From Portulaca oleracea (lineage: Eukaryota; Streptophyta; Magnoliopsida; Caryophyllales; Portulacaceae), in contig CM055872.1 of assembly GCA_029582165.1 (NCBI GenBank), positions 6,045,582-6,109,581 of the forward strand: a stretch of 64,000 bases of DNA. The letters run 5' to 3'. Positions 33,933 through 45,390 of this stretch are shown piece by piece. Within the stretch, counting starts at the first letter, position 1; every line of letters starts with the position of its first letter. The position numbers were made by a program, and so were the translations under genes. Below the pieces are notes generated by a model, which had not been told where the DNA came from, ran no database searches, and saw nothing but the letters and a program-made list of their open reading frames with translations.

Positions 33933-36460
33933 CCGCCATGTTTTCCGGCGAAGATCTTACAAACTACAAAAAAGTTCATCTTTTTCTTTCTTATTTTCCC
34001 GGTCTAATCGGGTTTGTATTTCTGCTTTGAACAAATCAGGGATTGCGGGAAGCAAGTTTATCTGGGTATGTCTTAATTTCCCTTAAACCAAACTTTTATC
34101 TTTGTTTTTTTTTTAATTTTTTGTTTTTTATTCTGATGGGTGGATTTTGTGAGTGAACAGGTGGATTTGACACAGCCCACGCAGCAGCTCGGTGAGTTGT
34201 TGTTCTTGTTCTTCTGAGTTTGGTTTTTTCACCGGGTGTTGATTCTTTGAGTCAAAAAAACATAAACTTTTCTGTTGTGGAACAAGGGAATAATTAGTGG
34301 TGAAAAAAGTGAAAGTGAAACGGTCTAAAAATAGTGTTGGGGTATAATGGTATTTGTATTGTATATTTTGTTGTTCTGAGTGTTTTTTCTGTGGGGGGGT
34401 GTTTGTTTGCAGTGCATATGACAGAGCTGCCATTAAGTTCAGAGGAGTTGATGCAGACATTAACTTTAGCCTTGAAGACTATCAGGATGACCTTAAACAG
34501 GTTTAGTCCCTCTCTAATCACCCTTTGACCAGACATTTGACCAACTGTACAACCCTAACCCTTTTGTATTGTTACTAACCCTAAAAATAGGGTTTGGGGT
34601 TGTTGTTGTTAAGACGTATAATGTAAGTAAGATGGGGAATAATTAATGCAAATGTGTACCCAAAATGAAACAGATGGGGAATCTAACAAAGGAGGAATTT
34701 GTTCACGTACTACGGCGACAAAGTACCGGCTTCCCTAGAGGCAGCTCCAAGTATAGAGGCGTCACCTTGCACAAATGTGGCCGATGGGAGGCTCGTATGG
34801 GCCAATTTTTAGGCAAAAAGTACACTCTAATTAATCTTTCTATATATTTAAATTTTCCCATCATTTTTACCAACCGCAAGCTTCATACATACCTAACGGT
34901 AAAATTGGTGAATTTTCGACGTTTTAGGTACGTTTATTTGGGCCTCTTCGACACCGAGATTGAAGCTGCAAGGTGCATTTTTTTTAAACACACTATTACC
35001 ATTCATGAATGTAGTAGGCATTGACATGATATGAAGCGTGATTTCGGTTTTTGGTTGTTGTAGGGCGTATGACAAGGCTGCGATCAAGTGCAATGGGAAA
35101 GACGCGGTTACTAATTTCGATCCCAGTATCTACGAGGAGGAGCTCAAAGCTGCTGGTAATTTTTTCATCTTTATACCCAAATTGAAGACTATTTGTGTTG
35201 GTCAAAATAATGTCGCAATTTTTTGGTAAAATATTTCGTGAGAAATTGTCCTTCGACTGTGATTAGTGACTCATAAAATGGGAAGCTGCGTGTTGATTTG
35301 GTTTAATCTTTTTTTTTTCCTGTCCTGATTGCAGAATGTTCGGGAAGTAGTGGTGGTGGTGGTGCTGCGGAACACAATCTTGATTTGAGCCTTGGTGGAG
35401 GAGGATCGAGCTCGAAGAAAAGCACGCCTGAGTTTAGACCGAACCCGGGGTTGGATCAGCGATATCCAAACTCAATGCAACTCGATATCAGCTGGCAAAG
35501 TCCAGGCTCGAGGCCTAAGGTTAGATTTATTAGATCAAGATTTCTTTCATGTATATTTTTGTGGGTTAGACACTAGATATTTTGATATGGGTATGGCGAT
35601 CTAAGGTTGTTTTTTGTTAGGGATAAAATCAACTAGAGCGGATATGTAGCCCAAGTATACATAGGACGTTTGATATTATTATTTAACGTGACAAAACCTA
35701 AATTTAGAAACAAAAAAAATGAAGAAACCTAAATAGTTTCCTAATGTAACTACGAAGGAAATTGTGCAACCTATAATTTCGCCATTTGGGTGATTTTTGA
35801 GACTCCGAGTAAATAGGTTTCAAGTGCGGACCAAAAAAGGAAAAAATAATAAAATAATTTGGGCGATTTTAGGACACAATTCTGACTGTCATTTACGTTG
35901 TTTCTCAGGAGCAGGAGACGGCATTCAGAAGTGAGAGCGATCATGGGAGGCAAAGAGGGGAGGGATACAATGAGGCAGAGACCACAATGCAGCTGCTGAG
36001 CCAAACCCACCTCCAATCATCATCATCTCCTACGGGTCTAAAACCGAACGAGATGGGTCGATTTGGTGGCCAATTCCGGCAGCCGGGAAATTCCCAGATG
36101 CCCTTCTTCATCCCTCCCCATATAAACCCCTCCAATTACCATGTAAGTAGCCGATACTTTCGTGCTTTCAACTGTTTCTTTTGTGCTGTTTTTCATCGAC
36201 TGATTGCTATATATGTGTGTTCGCATAATGTAAATCAGATTCAGTACCCGGGCGGCAGCAGCAGCGCAGAAGCGAATCAGAATCAGCAACAACAACAGCA
36301 ACAACAGCAACAACAACAGCAATGGCAAGCGCCCCAAATGTTTGCAACTGCTGCAGCATCATCAGGATTCTCACAGCAGACGTTTTCGAGACCACTGCCT
36401 CCTCCTTACTGGATGCCGCCTCCTCCTAACGGCTTCCACCCGCTAATGAGACCCTCTTAA
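33375..36460 (+). CDS. AP2: APETALA2-class transcription factor (euAP2), ten exons
   Basis: A nuclear DNA-binding regulator of flowering time, floral organ identity and seed traits, repressed by miR172. Coding exons: 33375-33892, 34040-34065, 34161-34191, 34413-34500, 34674-34819, 34928-34972, 35064-35155, 35335-35519, 35909-36142, 36239-36460. All introns are GT-AG, the frame closes, and the product is 528 residues. It starts MWDLN, the N-terminus of the AP2/TOE3 clade (TOE1-type proteins start MLDLN). VTHQFFPVE lies at 85-93 and [11 protein letters not shown], a likely nuclear localisation signal, at 143-153. AP2 domain 1 covers about 155-221 ([18 protein letters not shown] core) and domain 2 about 247-315 ([15 protein letters not shown] core). 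An LDLSL EAR repression motif sits at 331-335, then a Gln-rich C-terminus with Q13 at 471-483. Exons 2 and 3 are the 26- and 31-nt microexons seen in this family. The gene looks intact. AP2 versus TOE3 orthology is not settled. Confidence 0.95.
33893..34039 (+). other. AP2 intron 1 with (CT)n directly after the donor site
   Basis: The donor is GTCCGT, followed within five bases by about 15 CT units (33898-33928). The acceptor is AAATCAG before the 26-nt exon 2. A pyrimidine-rich repeat next to a weak donor is unusual and could affect recognition of the tiny exon. Confidence 0.85.
36284..36322 (+). repeat. CAA/CAG poly-glutamine tract in AP2 exon 10
   Basis: Thirteen glutamine codons (mixed CAA and CAG) upstream of the miR172 site. 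The reverse strand shows a leucine-rich shadow ORF. Confidence 0.9.
36351..36371 (+). promoter_or_regulatory. miR172 target site in AP2 mRNA
   Basis: Twenty-one bases in exon 10, CTGCAGCATCATC followed by AGGATTCT, encoding part of A-A-S-S-G-F. This is the canonical miR172 complementary site of euAP2 genes. Against the usual miR172 sequence it has only the end-position mismatch and one G:U pair, the pattern found in Arabidopsis AP2. It predicts translational repression and/or cleavage by miR172. Confidence 0.97.
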
Positions 36461-36980
36461 ATTCAATTAATCCCTAATCAGTACTCTCTAATTACATTAA
36501 CCCCCCATCATTGATGTAAAGCTTATTGCTGTTTGGTCAGCTTATGAGGGAAATTTTCCATGTGTATTAGCTTAATTATTTCTTCTGGTGAAGTGAAACT
36601 AACAGTGAAAAACAAGTGCTATTTCAGAGCAATTTCATCCCAGTTTAGTATTTTTTGTTTGTTTTTGTTTTTGTTTTGAATGGATGTGTAGTGATTTTCA
36701 GAGGGTAAAAAAATCTGGTGAGTTTTGTAGATTCAGGGATGGGATGGAGCAGAGGATTTCAGAGGGCTAAAATGGAGATTGGGTCTGGGAAATATAAACC
36801 TGATGCTGATGAATGAATGGTCATTTTCTTTGGTTGAGTTTCACCCTTTGAATCAGTTCTCTTTCCCTTTCTCTACTCTTACCTATAAAGCAGTCAGATT
36901 GATGACAGTCTTTTGATTTTTAGATTTTTTTGGATTTTTTTGGTTGATCTGGGATAATTCACCTCTATAATTTTTGCAAA
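36461..36980 (+). other. AP2 3' untranslated region and flank
   Basis: Follows the TAA at 36458-36460, T-rich with TTTTTGTTTG repeats. I could not identify a convincing polyadenylation signal, so the transcript end is unknown. Confidence 0.45.
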
Positions 36981-36995
36981 TGTGGGCCTGGTTTA

Positions 36996-37147
36996 TAGTT
37001 TGGTTGGCTGTGATGCATATTAAGTTCTTGCGGTGTTTTTAGCAGTTTGGTTGTAAGTTTTTGGTGGTTGATTGCTGTTGTGTTTGCGGGTTGCTGTATG
37101 TTATGAATTTTTAACCTTTTGGCCACTAATAATCGAGAAAAAAAAAA
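36996..37147 (+). mobile_element. 5'-truncated LINE 3' end (152 bp)
   Basis: Ends ACTAATAATCGAG plus about ten A. Flanked by TGTGGGCCTGGTTTA (36981-36995) and TGTAGGCTTGGTTTA (37148-37162), a 15-bp duplication with two transition differences, the hallmark of poly(A)-primed insertion. The tail resembles that at 17460-17675. It lies about 0.5 kb past the AP2 stop. Confidence 0.7.
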
Positions 37148-37162
37148 TGTAGGCTTGGTTTA

Positions 37163-38957
37163 GGTAGAATATTGTGAGTTGAAGATCATTATAGGGTTTG
37201 TTATTCTCAACTTATTTTTTTATCATAATAAATTTAGAATTGGTTCAAGAAATATAATTTTACTAATTTTGAAGACATTATGCAAAAGGTTGTCTATAAG
37301 TTTTGTTCATGATAAGTTTATTTCAAATGATTATAAAAAATTCATTGTTAACATTGCTACTAACAAAAAAAATTATATTTTTAATTCATAGCAGATGAAA
37401 GATATCTAAGATCATTTCATTGAACTCTGATCTCCATTTTTTTTAATAATTCAAGGACTAAAAAGTTAGAAGAGATTGTAACAACGTTGGACAAAAGCAA
37501 AATAACACCAACAATAGCAAGACAACTAAACAAAAAATCAAACTGTAACATCCCAACCTATAAGCTAGAAATGATATAGCAAAATATTTCTTTGAATTTC
37601 ATTTTTTATCTTCGTCATTTCTCCTTAAACAGTTCCAACATAATCTCAAGATCCCCATGAGTGAAGTCTGACCACGCCAAATCTTTGTTATTCTAAGCAT
37701 CATGTTCTTCAAATAATCTTGAGGAAGTTCCGAGAATTTTTCAAATTCAAAGCTCTTATCATTTTTCTTGTTATGATTCTTAAACCTAAACGGCTCTACA
37801 AACTACATTCAACTCTACATAAAATACGTGATTTAATTAAATTTGAAGAATATGGATTGAAATTTATATCCCTTTTTCTCCTTCCCACTCAACCTACCAT
37901 GTAAATGGCTATCAACTTCCCCTTTTCTTCCTTTTCCTTTTCCATATTTTGATAGAATTGAGGATTTTTAAAAAAGGGAAATCCCACGAGACAACTAACA
38001 CAAGGGTGTGAAGATATTTTGTCATTTTCATCATATAATTAGGAGATAATTAAATTTAGTATTTGGAGCATACGTGTATCACTTTAACTTGAGGACCACC
38101 TCTCAAAGTCCTTGTACTTCAAAGTTTTATTATAAGTACTTTTATAGGTAGGTGCAAAATTTGATTGGAAGACATCCATTCTTATACACAAAGCAATATC
38201 TCATTTATAGCCTTTTCTTTTACAATTTGTAATAAATATTTTAGTATTAAAATTTAGTATGTGTTAACTTTTGTCTATATTAGGCTCATACTACTTGTCA
38301 ACACTCACAAGGCATATTTTTTTTATTCTATTTGGCATTAATCAACACTCATTGATGTTGATTTGTATAAAAAAACTATTCAATAATAATTAAAATATCG
38401 ATCAACACTCATCAAAGTTCGATCAATAATAAATTATTTAATATGCACAATTTTATTTATAAAAATCAATTCAATCAATTCTGTCTCTCAAATAAAGTTA
38501 TTACATCAAATATCTCTATATTTATTATTAAAAATTCCTTTTACTATTACAAGATTTTTTTTTTTAAAAATCGAAATAATGTTCAAGACTTCAAGTCATC
38601 AAGTGTAATATGTTATAAGAAAAAGGGGTCATCTTTTTGAGGTTGAAAAATTAAGATTCAACCTCAGAAGTGATTGGAATATAAATCTAAGTCAAAAATA
38701 TTGGACAAACTTTATGAGAGCAATAACTAAAGTTGTAAACCAATGGGATCAATTCTAATTCTAGCAATTAGGATTTTCAGAATATTTGCTTCTCCATCGA
38801 GTGAAAGGTTCTTCTTGTCATTTCTACTTCACCTTGCGAGGCATGGCACCTAATGAATCATTAGTTGTTTGATAATAAATAGCTGTTTAAATATGAATAA
38901 TTATTTAAGTATTAGCGGATATTTGATTTAGTTTAGCTATTAGTGAATAATGAATTA
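37163..38957. other. AT-rich intergenic DNA, weak decayed coding trace
   Basis: No gene supported. On the minus strand around 37745-37640 a short stretch translates as DLAWSDFTHGDLEIMLELF with a nearby stop. It may be a decayed coding fragment, but I do not recognise it. Confidence 0.35.
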
Positions 38958-39217
38958 CTTCCTCCATTCCTTAATTATTGTTACTTTGAAGTTTTGGAAA
39001 GATTTTAAGAAAATAGCGTTGGAAATAATAGTAGCATTGGAAATGGTAAAAATAAGAGTTACGTTTCTGTTTTAGTTATATAATTGTATTAAAAATAATA
39101 AATGTAAGAGGTAAATTTGAAAAAATAGTGATTAGTATTATATTGAAATTGTAAATGACAGATATTGTGGAAGATAGAAAATTGATCAAAGTGACAAATA
39201 TAGAAAAATGCAGGGAG
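38958..39217. mobile_element. Stowaway-like MITE (260 bp, TA target)
   Basis: CTTCCTCCATTCCTTAATTA at the left and, reversed, CTCCCTGCATTTTTCTATAT at the right, with TA flanks. It seems to lie inside an older element: AGCTATTAGTG before and AAAAGCTAATA after it recall the PIF-type MITE at 20456-20864. Confidence 0.65.
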
Positions 39218-39705
39218 TAACATATAGAGGGGAAAAAATGGAAGACATGAAATTAATAAGGGTAATTTAATTTTGATCAAAATAATAAAATAAAACAGTG
39301 TTTTTTAAACTCAAAAGCTAATATTATTTTAGCTTTTTGAAATGCCACTTAAAATATTAAATGTTATTTGAAACATTACTCTAAATGTTGATCCACCAAA
39401 CAATAGTACTTTAAAAAAAATACAATCTTGAATTTTTAAATACTAAATGCTACTCTAAATATTATTGTTACCTGGTCCAAAAACTATGAACCTTCGGAGT
39501 TCATTTGCTTTTTACCTATTTGAGCTTAAATCTTAAGAATAATGTTATTGATTCAATTGCAACTCTTAGTAATAATGACTCATTATTTTAATTATTAATC
39601 AAGAAAATATCTCTTTACAAGTTGGTACTTTACATACAACTTGGATATTAATAAAGTTCAAAGGTAAGTGGTGGTGGCGAAACTTGGAAATTAATGAAGT
39701 TAATA
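39218..39705. other. Possible right half of an older MITE, otherwise nothing
   Basis: AAAAGCTAATATTATTTTAG and CACCAAACAATAG fit an AGCTATT/AATAGCT-rich element split by the neighbouring Stowaway copy. Boundaries cannot be read. Confidence 0.3.
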
Positions 39706-39941
39706 CTCCCTCCATTTTATATTATTTAATTTGTGTATTAGTTGATTTTTTATAAAATATTTTATTAATAGTTGTAATATTATATTTTTATGATAGTAAT
39801 TTTTTCATTACAAATTTAATGGTGTCAATTTTATATGACAAGTATTGACAATTACTGTATATTGAGAAACTTATGACCAAAATTTTTTGAATTTAACGTT
39901 AACAATTTTTGAAGATGACAAATAATGTGAAATGGAAGGAG
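39706..39941. mobile_element. Stowaway-like MITE (236 bp, TA target)
   Basis: CTCCCTCCATTTTATATTAT and, reversed, CTCCTTCCATTTCACATTAT, with TA on both sides. Same family and length as 18602-18837. Confidence 0.8.
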
Positions 39942-40203
39942 TAAATTTGTCTAGAGATGATAGAATATTTGATTTAAATTATATTTAACCTAACATCATA
40001 TTATTTGCATTTGGTTTTCAATTTGTTGTTTAAAATGCAAAAAGATGCTCACTTTCATAATTGATGATAACTCTAACAACCCTTCAAAACAAGGTTAGCA
40101 AAACCTTGTATGTATATGATAAAAACTATATCTCCATTGTAAATGAGTTACAATATGAAATTATCATCATCGTAACTTTTAATAAGGTATAAAGTATACA
40201 AAT

Positions 40204-40290
40204 CAATTTTTGTTCATGGGGGGTAAGGCTACCTACATTAGGGTCCCCCATACCGCGTTTAAACGTGTTATATGGGAGGTTGTTGTTGTT
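40204..40290 (+). mobile_element. 5'-truncated SINE with perfect 17-bp target duplication
   Basis: GGGGGTAAGGCTACCTACAT and a (GTT)n tail match the 3' part of the Au-like plant SINEs. It is flanked by the same 17 bases (GTATAAAGTATACAAAT, 40187-40203 and 40291-40307). It inserted just inside an older SINE on the other strand. Confidence 0.8.
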
Positions 40291-40307
40291 GTATAAAGTA
40301 TACAAAT

Positions 40308-40420
40308 TTTACCTCACATTTTTATAAGAAACTGCTTCCAAGACTCGAACCAGTGACCTCATGATCACAGGTGTTAAATTAACCGTAGCGTTAAACTTCC
40401 TTTAAATTTAATAAAAATGT
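40308..40420 (-). mobile_element. Older tRNA-derived SINE head, minus strand
   Basis: On the minus strand GGTCACTGGTTCGAGTCTTG contains a pol III B box (GGTTCGAGTC), followed by GGAAGCAGTTTCTTATAAAA and AAATGTGAGGTAAAATTTGT as in Au-like SINEs. Its 3' part is displaced or replaced by the younger SINE to the left. Confidence 0.6.
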
Positions 40421-41979
40421 TTTCAGAAAAAAACTTATTAATAAAGATGATACATCTCATTCAAAACCAATGGCTCCATCGAAAGGCAAAAGGCCAAAAA
40501 ATAAATAACGGCAAAAAAAGGGAGGAAAAAGAAAAGTAAGGGCAAAGGAATTTTGACAACGTTCGAGCCTACGAGGATTGCAGACCAATTCTTGGGGACT
40601 TGGGTCACGGATATATTATTATAACTAAAACAAAAAATAAAAGTAATTGGTTAATGATGAATCATCTATCAATAAAAAATTAAAGATATCTTTCACGTAT
40701 AATCAATTTTTAAGTAACCTAATACAGTACTATATTAGCAATTAGTCACCAACTGTCATATGATTTAACTTGCTTTTGTTAGTTTAAGGCTACCATTATT
40801 GGCAATTGGTTACCAGCATATTCGAATCTGTCAGAATATTTATAATAAACTAATGTATTGCTTTCTCGTATCTTCGGTTCTTTTATCTCGGGACCAGGTA
40901 TAACAATATAAAACGTATACATATATAAAATGGAAAACGCAATACTTAAAATGCCTTACTATAAATAAAACATTAATCATTATTTAGCATTGATTAGTTG
41001 TGCAAATGGTCAATTATTAGGAATAAAGAATTAGAGGATGCCTCATTAAGTAAAGTAAATAACTGTCTCTAGATTGGAATTGCACCAGATTTGTCTCAAT
41101 ATTAGAACAACATAACCACTATATTAGAATAATATGTACGACCAAATTTTGTATAATAGCCATCATTATCCACTGACATGCATGTCCATCTCTAATTATA
41201 ATTTAATTATTTTTATATTTAAAAAATATAATTAGTTTATTTGCCACTAGTAAAGAATTTTGATATTGGGAAGCAGTGAGGACTATTTTAAGAAATGTTG
41301 AGGTCATTGCGGGCGTCATTTGATGTGTTTTATAATCTGAAATATTAAGAAGAAAGAGAGGGGGGTCCCTTTCCTTAAAAAACGCTTTGATTGGTCCAAA
41401 GTACTTTAATTGTGTGTACTAAAAAAAGAAATAAAAAAGAAAAACTTAGTCGTGCGATTTTCTTTTTGGGTAACATTGGAAATTATTGTTGTTTCTATTT
41501 TTTCATCAATAATCATCCATGTTTAACATGAAGATTTTTTAGATTTTGGTTGATATTTGTGAATTTACGGTAGAATTTTATTTATGTTTTTTTTTGTTTT
41601 CAATTTATTGTAAACAATTTATTGGTGAACAATTAATAATGTTAATTGTTGCTAAATGATGTTAATCAATGTTGATTAATATTAATATTGATGATGAGTA
41701 TTAGTGGAGTAATATCCTTTATGATTTATGTTACAATGTTAGATCAAATTGATAATGTCAATGATTAGTATATTGGGTCTTTCCTACCTTTTCCAATATT
41801 AAATAAAAAAATAGAATAGTTCAATTTTATTGGAGTAAACTATTTTTTTTGACAAGTAATAAGAAAGAAATTAGTCATTTCTTCTCAAGATAAGGACCAA
41901 TTCTATGGGCATACAAAATTCCTTCAAGCTCCCTATAAAAGACGTGTTCTCTTCTAATGGCAAAATGGTTATTATGATA
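40421..41979. other. Intergenic DNA, no gene seen
   Basis: No coding, RNA or clear mobile-element signal. Confidence 0.35.
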
Positions 41980-42250
41980 TGATTTAGTAATACTTGTCGT
42001 TATATTATAGACTCTAAAATATGTTGGAATGAAATAAATTGCCAAGAAAATAGTAGTAGCTAGATGAATATCTGGAATAATATTCTTGAGTTGCCACAAA
42101 ATAGAAGTCTCGCCCTTTGCTGCTTAGATTGCCTGAAGGTTATCTCCCTCAAAAATGATGTTGCATTGGAACACCTTGTTACTATTGCCTCTTGCACCCC
42201 ATCTCTCAAAGCCCTTGCCTATGCAACGGCGACGGGAGTGTGCCCATAAA
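41980..42250 (-). pseudogene. RNase H-like domain remnant
   Basis: On the minus strand, AKALRDGVQEA is followed after a frameshift by CSNIIFEGDNLQAI. This pattern (A-x-A-x-A-L-+-x-G-...-I-x-x-E-G-D-x-L-x-x-I) is that of the RNase H-like domain attached to plant LINE reverse transcriptases and related host genes. In-frame stops follow. Too little remains to name the parent. Confidence 0.5.
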
Positions 42251-43708
42251 ACTCAACACCTACCAACATAGGTTATAAATTATAATTATGTTCGGTGTAC
42301 AACTTCCATTTTATTATAGAATATTCAATGAAACTAATAAATTTAGCTTGAAACCTAAACTAAATGATGGAACCTATACTCGAAAATACTTGTAAAAAGA
42401 TTTACATAAAAAGTAAACCTGAAATTCGAATTTAACTAAATTCCTTCAAAAATTTTATCTCTTCTAAAGATGCTCAATTTAACAATGAAAATCGTATTGG
42501 AAATAAGTTCAGGAGAACTCGATCGAACAAAAAAATCGATTGACCAGATCAAAAATCATCTAAGATGAAATCTAACTTAGCCCATACCAAGACGATTGAC
42601 CCATTTGCTAAATCAACTGTAAGAAATAAAAAAATAGTGCTGATCAATATATAGAATATATGTTCCCAAACTCAGATTGGGTCACAAAACACATCCCTAT
42701 GCTGACAAAGGCACAAAGCCGAGCCCAATTAGTGCGATTAACTTTCACTAAACACATGATTAATTATCAAATGCTTAGAGTGCACAAGTGTTTATCAACT
42801 AATCTTGCTATTTGGTACCGTACAAGTTGAACAAATTGAAGTGATTGACTAAGTAATCCTTGGCTTTGGCAAATAATCTTTGGTTTTGGCAAATTACCCT
42901 ACATTATGGTGGATCTATTACATATATAACAATCTTTCATTTTGCAAATTATATCCTATACTATAGTGGATCTAGCTAGGTCTACATGGAGTATAAACAA
43001 GTTGTATCACTTATGAATTTTTATAAGAAAATGATACCTTGCTTATCTTGATGAATTTTGCAATAGTTGATCAATATTTTATGATAAATTTCATAATAAA
43101 TATTGATGATTTTTTTTTTGAAATTATTCTCACCATATAAGAATTGGCGAGTTTTGAGAGGTTTGTTTTTAGAGTTTTTCTAATTTTAACAATTATAAGC
43201 AAGGTATAATAACTTTTTATTTAATTTTTAAAAATATTGATTGAGGATTTCTGTAAAACTAATCGGTACAGATTAATGTTAACATTAATATTAACAACAA
43301 AAGCTATTAATATTTCATATTCACAATAGTAAAATGATTTATTGTTTATTATAATTCACTTCATTGTCATAATTTTTCTCAAACGTTTAAAAATATGCAT
43401 GGGATGTAATATATGCATGCTAAGTTTGCAAATTGGACATTTATCATTTTTGTTTCATAAAATAGAATTTGAGATGATATTAAAATTTTGCTTGTGAGAT
43501 ATTTCATCAGGTGAAAACTACTTTTAAATGAACAGTGGAACATAAGTTTTACTTTGTGTTGCAATAGTAAAATTTGGGACATTGTAAAAGTTATATTCAT
43601 CATATTCATAACTCGATCTGGATATCAATGACTATTTTTTCCCTACACTTCCTTGATTTTGCATTTCATATATGCTTTTTTGATCGATTGATTTTTTTGG
43701 GGGTGTTT
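42251..43708. other. AT-rich intergenic DNA, nothing recognised
   Basis: No supported feature. Confidence 0.35.
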
Positions 43709-43724
43709 GGGGGGGGGGGGGGGG
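43709..43724. repeat. Poly-G run of 16
   Basis: Sixteen consecutive G on the plus strand, unusual in this AT-rich context; the length may be affected by sequencing error. Confidence 0.85.
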
Positions 43725-43772
43725 CTGGAAGGATGAAATTCTCATATGCCTTTTAACCACAATTCTCATTTA

Positions 43773-43985
43773 GGTCCTGTTTTTTTGGAGGTTCTGCCAC
43801 AACCCACCACAAAATACCATTCTACGACAACCCACCACAATACTTTTTCACAATTACCAATACAATATTTATATACATATACAAAAAACCCACCACAACA
43901 TACCAATAACCCGCCACAATTACACCACAATTTCACCACACCCTAACGCGCCATACCGCAGAATACCGCATAAAAGAACCGGGCC
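43773..43985. mobile_element. PIF/Harbinger-type MITE rich in CCACCACAA
   Basis: GGTCCTGTTTTTTTGG at the left and, reversed, GGCCCGGTTCTTTTATG at the right, with TTA on both sides (43770-43772 and 43986-43988). The body repeats ACAACCCACCACAA. A degraded relative is at 6030-6313. Confidence 0.75.
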
Positions 43986-45149
43986 TTAATTTGAGATAAT
44001 TTTATGTAAAAAGTACTAGTGTAATGTTATACTATATTTAATCATATGATTTTTTCATAGTAGTGAATTAATTAATTAATTAATTATTTTGATCAATTGT
44101 TTAATTAAAATGCTCACAAATATATAATTTTAGGAATTAGATATTTTAAATAATATTTTATCCTTAATTAAACCATTTTTTTATACTCTTTAATAAGAAT
44201 ACCCCTACTATAATTAAGCAAATGTAGTAGGATGTAAAAAACTAAAAATATGCCAAAAAATCATGTTAAAATAGTAAAATAATAAATATTTATGTAAACT
44301 TGATTAAAAAGATATATATTTAGCAACTTAGAAAGTCAATATTATAAAAGACATGAGATTGGTTAAAATGACATATTTAGCAGCATAGAAGTTATCTTTT
44401 ATGTGAAAATTGGTACTCCCATGTGTTTTAGGGTTATTAACATAATAATATGCCAATTAATAATGAGCCTATATATATAGAGGGCAATGTCCAATTAAAG
44501 AGAGGAGAGATAGCTTGATAGAAAATAATGGGTCCACAAATAAATGATTTTGAGAAAATAAATATTTTTGGAAAAAGAAGTTTTGCAAGGGCATGCCTAA
44601 AATTGTACCAAAGTAAAAAGAATGTGTGAGTTTGTCTAGCTAAATCATGCACCCTCTTCAACTTTATTTATTTTTTTGTGGCATTTTTTGTTTGTTTGAG
44701 AAAATGGGGTTTCCCAATTTACTATTTATAGTATTGCTTCCATAGGAGGGAATCAATTTATGCTAGACCTCAAGTTGAGTGGCTAATATGATTTTTTTTT
44801 TTTTGTTATGAGTTTTTTCTCTTTTGGTTTTGGTGAAGGGACTTGATAAAGAAGAGAAAAGGATAACATGCATATTTGAGGCACATAATTGGCTAATTGG
44901 GATTTCAAAGGATCATATTCATTATGGATATCTTCTTATATTATCTTTCACAATGCTAATTAAGGACCATTCGAATTAAGGTTTTCATACTATAAACAGT
45001 TGCGATTGGGGAAGAAATTAGATGTGTAACTCCTAATTTTTGGGGGAGGGTATATGGGACCTGCTGTCCAAACAGACAATTTGTTTGGTGGTTTATGCAA
45101 ACCTTATCCTACCTTTTTTAAATTTTTTTTTAGAAAAAGTAACATACAT
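43986..45149. other. AT-rich intergenic DNA, nothing recognised
   Basis: Contains a short (ATTA)n patch near 44066-44085. No gene signal. Confidence 0.35.
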
Positions 45150-45265
45150 TTATTAAGAAGGTCAGGTATCTCATTATACAGAGCGTCACCGTGAGCGCGG
45201 GTTTGGGAAAGGTCCCACCATAAAAGTAATGTAGATAAATTTTACCTTAGATTTTTGCAAGATGT
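45150..45265 (-). mobile_element. SINE-like fragment, minus strand
   Basis: On the minus strand AGAAGCAACATCTTGCAAAA and TAAGGTAAAATTTATCTACA followed by GGTGGGACCTTTCCC resemble the mid part of Au-like SINEs (compare 40308-40420). The tRNA-like head and tail are missing. Confidence 0.5.
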
Positions 45266-45390
45266 TGCTTCTATTAGTATATATTGTATTTATATTACTT
45301 TAAAAATATTAAGGAGGTGGTAGCCAAGTTACATTGTTTTTAATGTTTTTTTTTTTAATTGATAATTTCTCATAGTATGTTTTATTAAAA

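Noticed and set aside
33595..34086. Proline/serine-rich alternative-frame ORFs over AP2 exon 1
   Set aside because: Overlap the well-supported AP2 reading frame and run into the CT repeat of intron 1.
36038..36395. Leucine- and valine-rich minus-strand ORFs
   Set aside because: Shadows of the AP2 glutamine tract.
37640..37745. Short protein-like minus-strand trace (DLAWSDFTHGDL)
   Set aside because: Too short and not recognised; noted only as possible decayed coding sequence.
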